From assembly GCA_011800805.1 (NCBI GenBank), contig MPNW01000872.1, forward strand, positions 23,007 through 39,745: a stretch of 16,739 nucleotides of DNA. Direction: 5' to 3'. Below the pieces are notes generated by a model. It saw nothing but the letters and a program-made list of their open reading frames with translations, was not told the origin of the DNA and searched no databases. The position numbers and the translations under genes are program-made. Shown here in pieces: positions 16,498 through 16,739 of this stretch. This stretch comes from Hirudo medicinalis. Taxonomy: Eukaryota; Annelida; Clitellata; Hirudinida; Hirudinidae. Position 1 is the stretch's first letter; each line of letters opens with the position of its first letter.

Positions 16498-16739
16498 TCG
16501 GCGCCTTTTAATTTTTTTAAGAGGATTCTTGCAGACGTTTTTCGCCTTTCAGATTATAATCTTGGCATCCTGCATTTTCATAACAAGACGTCTTTATTCA
16601 ATTCTTCGGCCGGAATTTTAAAGGAAATCCGATGATGAATTCCTGCCAGACAATTTTCTAATACCTTTTCGGAGGGAAGGATTTGAGAATGAAATGATTG
16701 ATCATTCCTCCCACACGATGTGAATTCATTTATTTCGCC
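16498..16739. other. Unassigned window end
   Basis: AT-rich, no feature recognised. Confidence 0.4.

Overview
This window looks like non-coding DNA from an animal nuclear genome. It is AT-rich, has no convincing intact protein gene, and carries many di-, tri-, penta- and hexanucleotide arrays, old dispersed repeats and one unresolved base (position 4357). A short run of TTAGGG telomere-type repeats (about 11435-11460), the absence of bacterial gene structure and the abundance of ATC/GAT arrays point to a metazoan, probably an invertebrate. The species cannot be named from the sequence. Nearly all open frames of 60-250 codons are explained by microsatellite periodicity (poly-His/Ser, Ile-Val, Asn-Tyr-Asn-His runs) or have no recognisable protein character.

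Layout. 1-2640: four ATC/GAT trinucleotide tracts, degenerate TGTCAAATC and TACTTG repeats, a GC-richer hairpin-forming island (1140-1345), three perfect CRE palindromes (TGACGTCA) within 277 bp, and a 20-bp tandem triplet. 2640-4600: two copies of a GC-rich repeat of about 165 bp (2978-3143 and 4358-4521) whose strands can fold into a closed multi-stem RNA. The second copy lies between two identical 54-bp direct repeats. 4600-5920: AT-rich sequence with nothing recognised. 5925-6600: a mixed-composition stretch with protein-like but frame-broken reading, possibly an old coding or transposon remnant. 6660-8130: short tandem repeats and TTA/TTG tracts. 8080-9300: a GC-richer segment with a repeated 30-mer containing TGACGTCC, a POU/SOX-like site pair, and a GC-box plus inverted CCAAT. 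It is the best candidate for a regulatory region.

9400-10065 is a remarkable hexanucleotide array, (TGTAAT/TGTGAT)n, with about 107 units and no visible indel. It is followed by a GAT array, a long palindrome, AT-rich repeats, interstitial telomere-type DNA and a nested pentanucleotide array (11724-11980). 11980-16739 is mostly unassigned single-copy-looking DNA. It holds a 128-bp tandem duplication ending in A-runs, a GC-box segment, and CT, GGA and GGATGGGTGAAT tracts.

There is no set of genes to link into a pathway. The strongest candidate for something unusual is the paired structured repeat near 3.0 and 4.4 kb. It conserves a set of mutually exclusive helices and carries CTGATGA and GAAAC elements reminiscent of hammerhead ribozyme cores, although not in a canonical arrangement.
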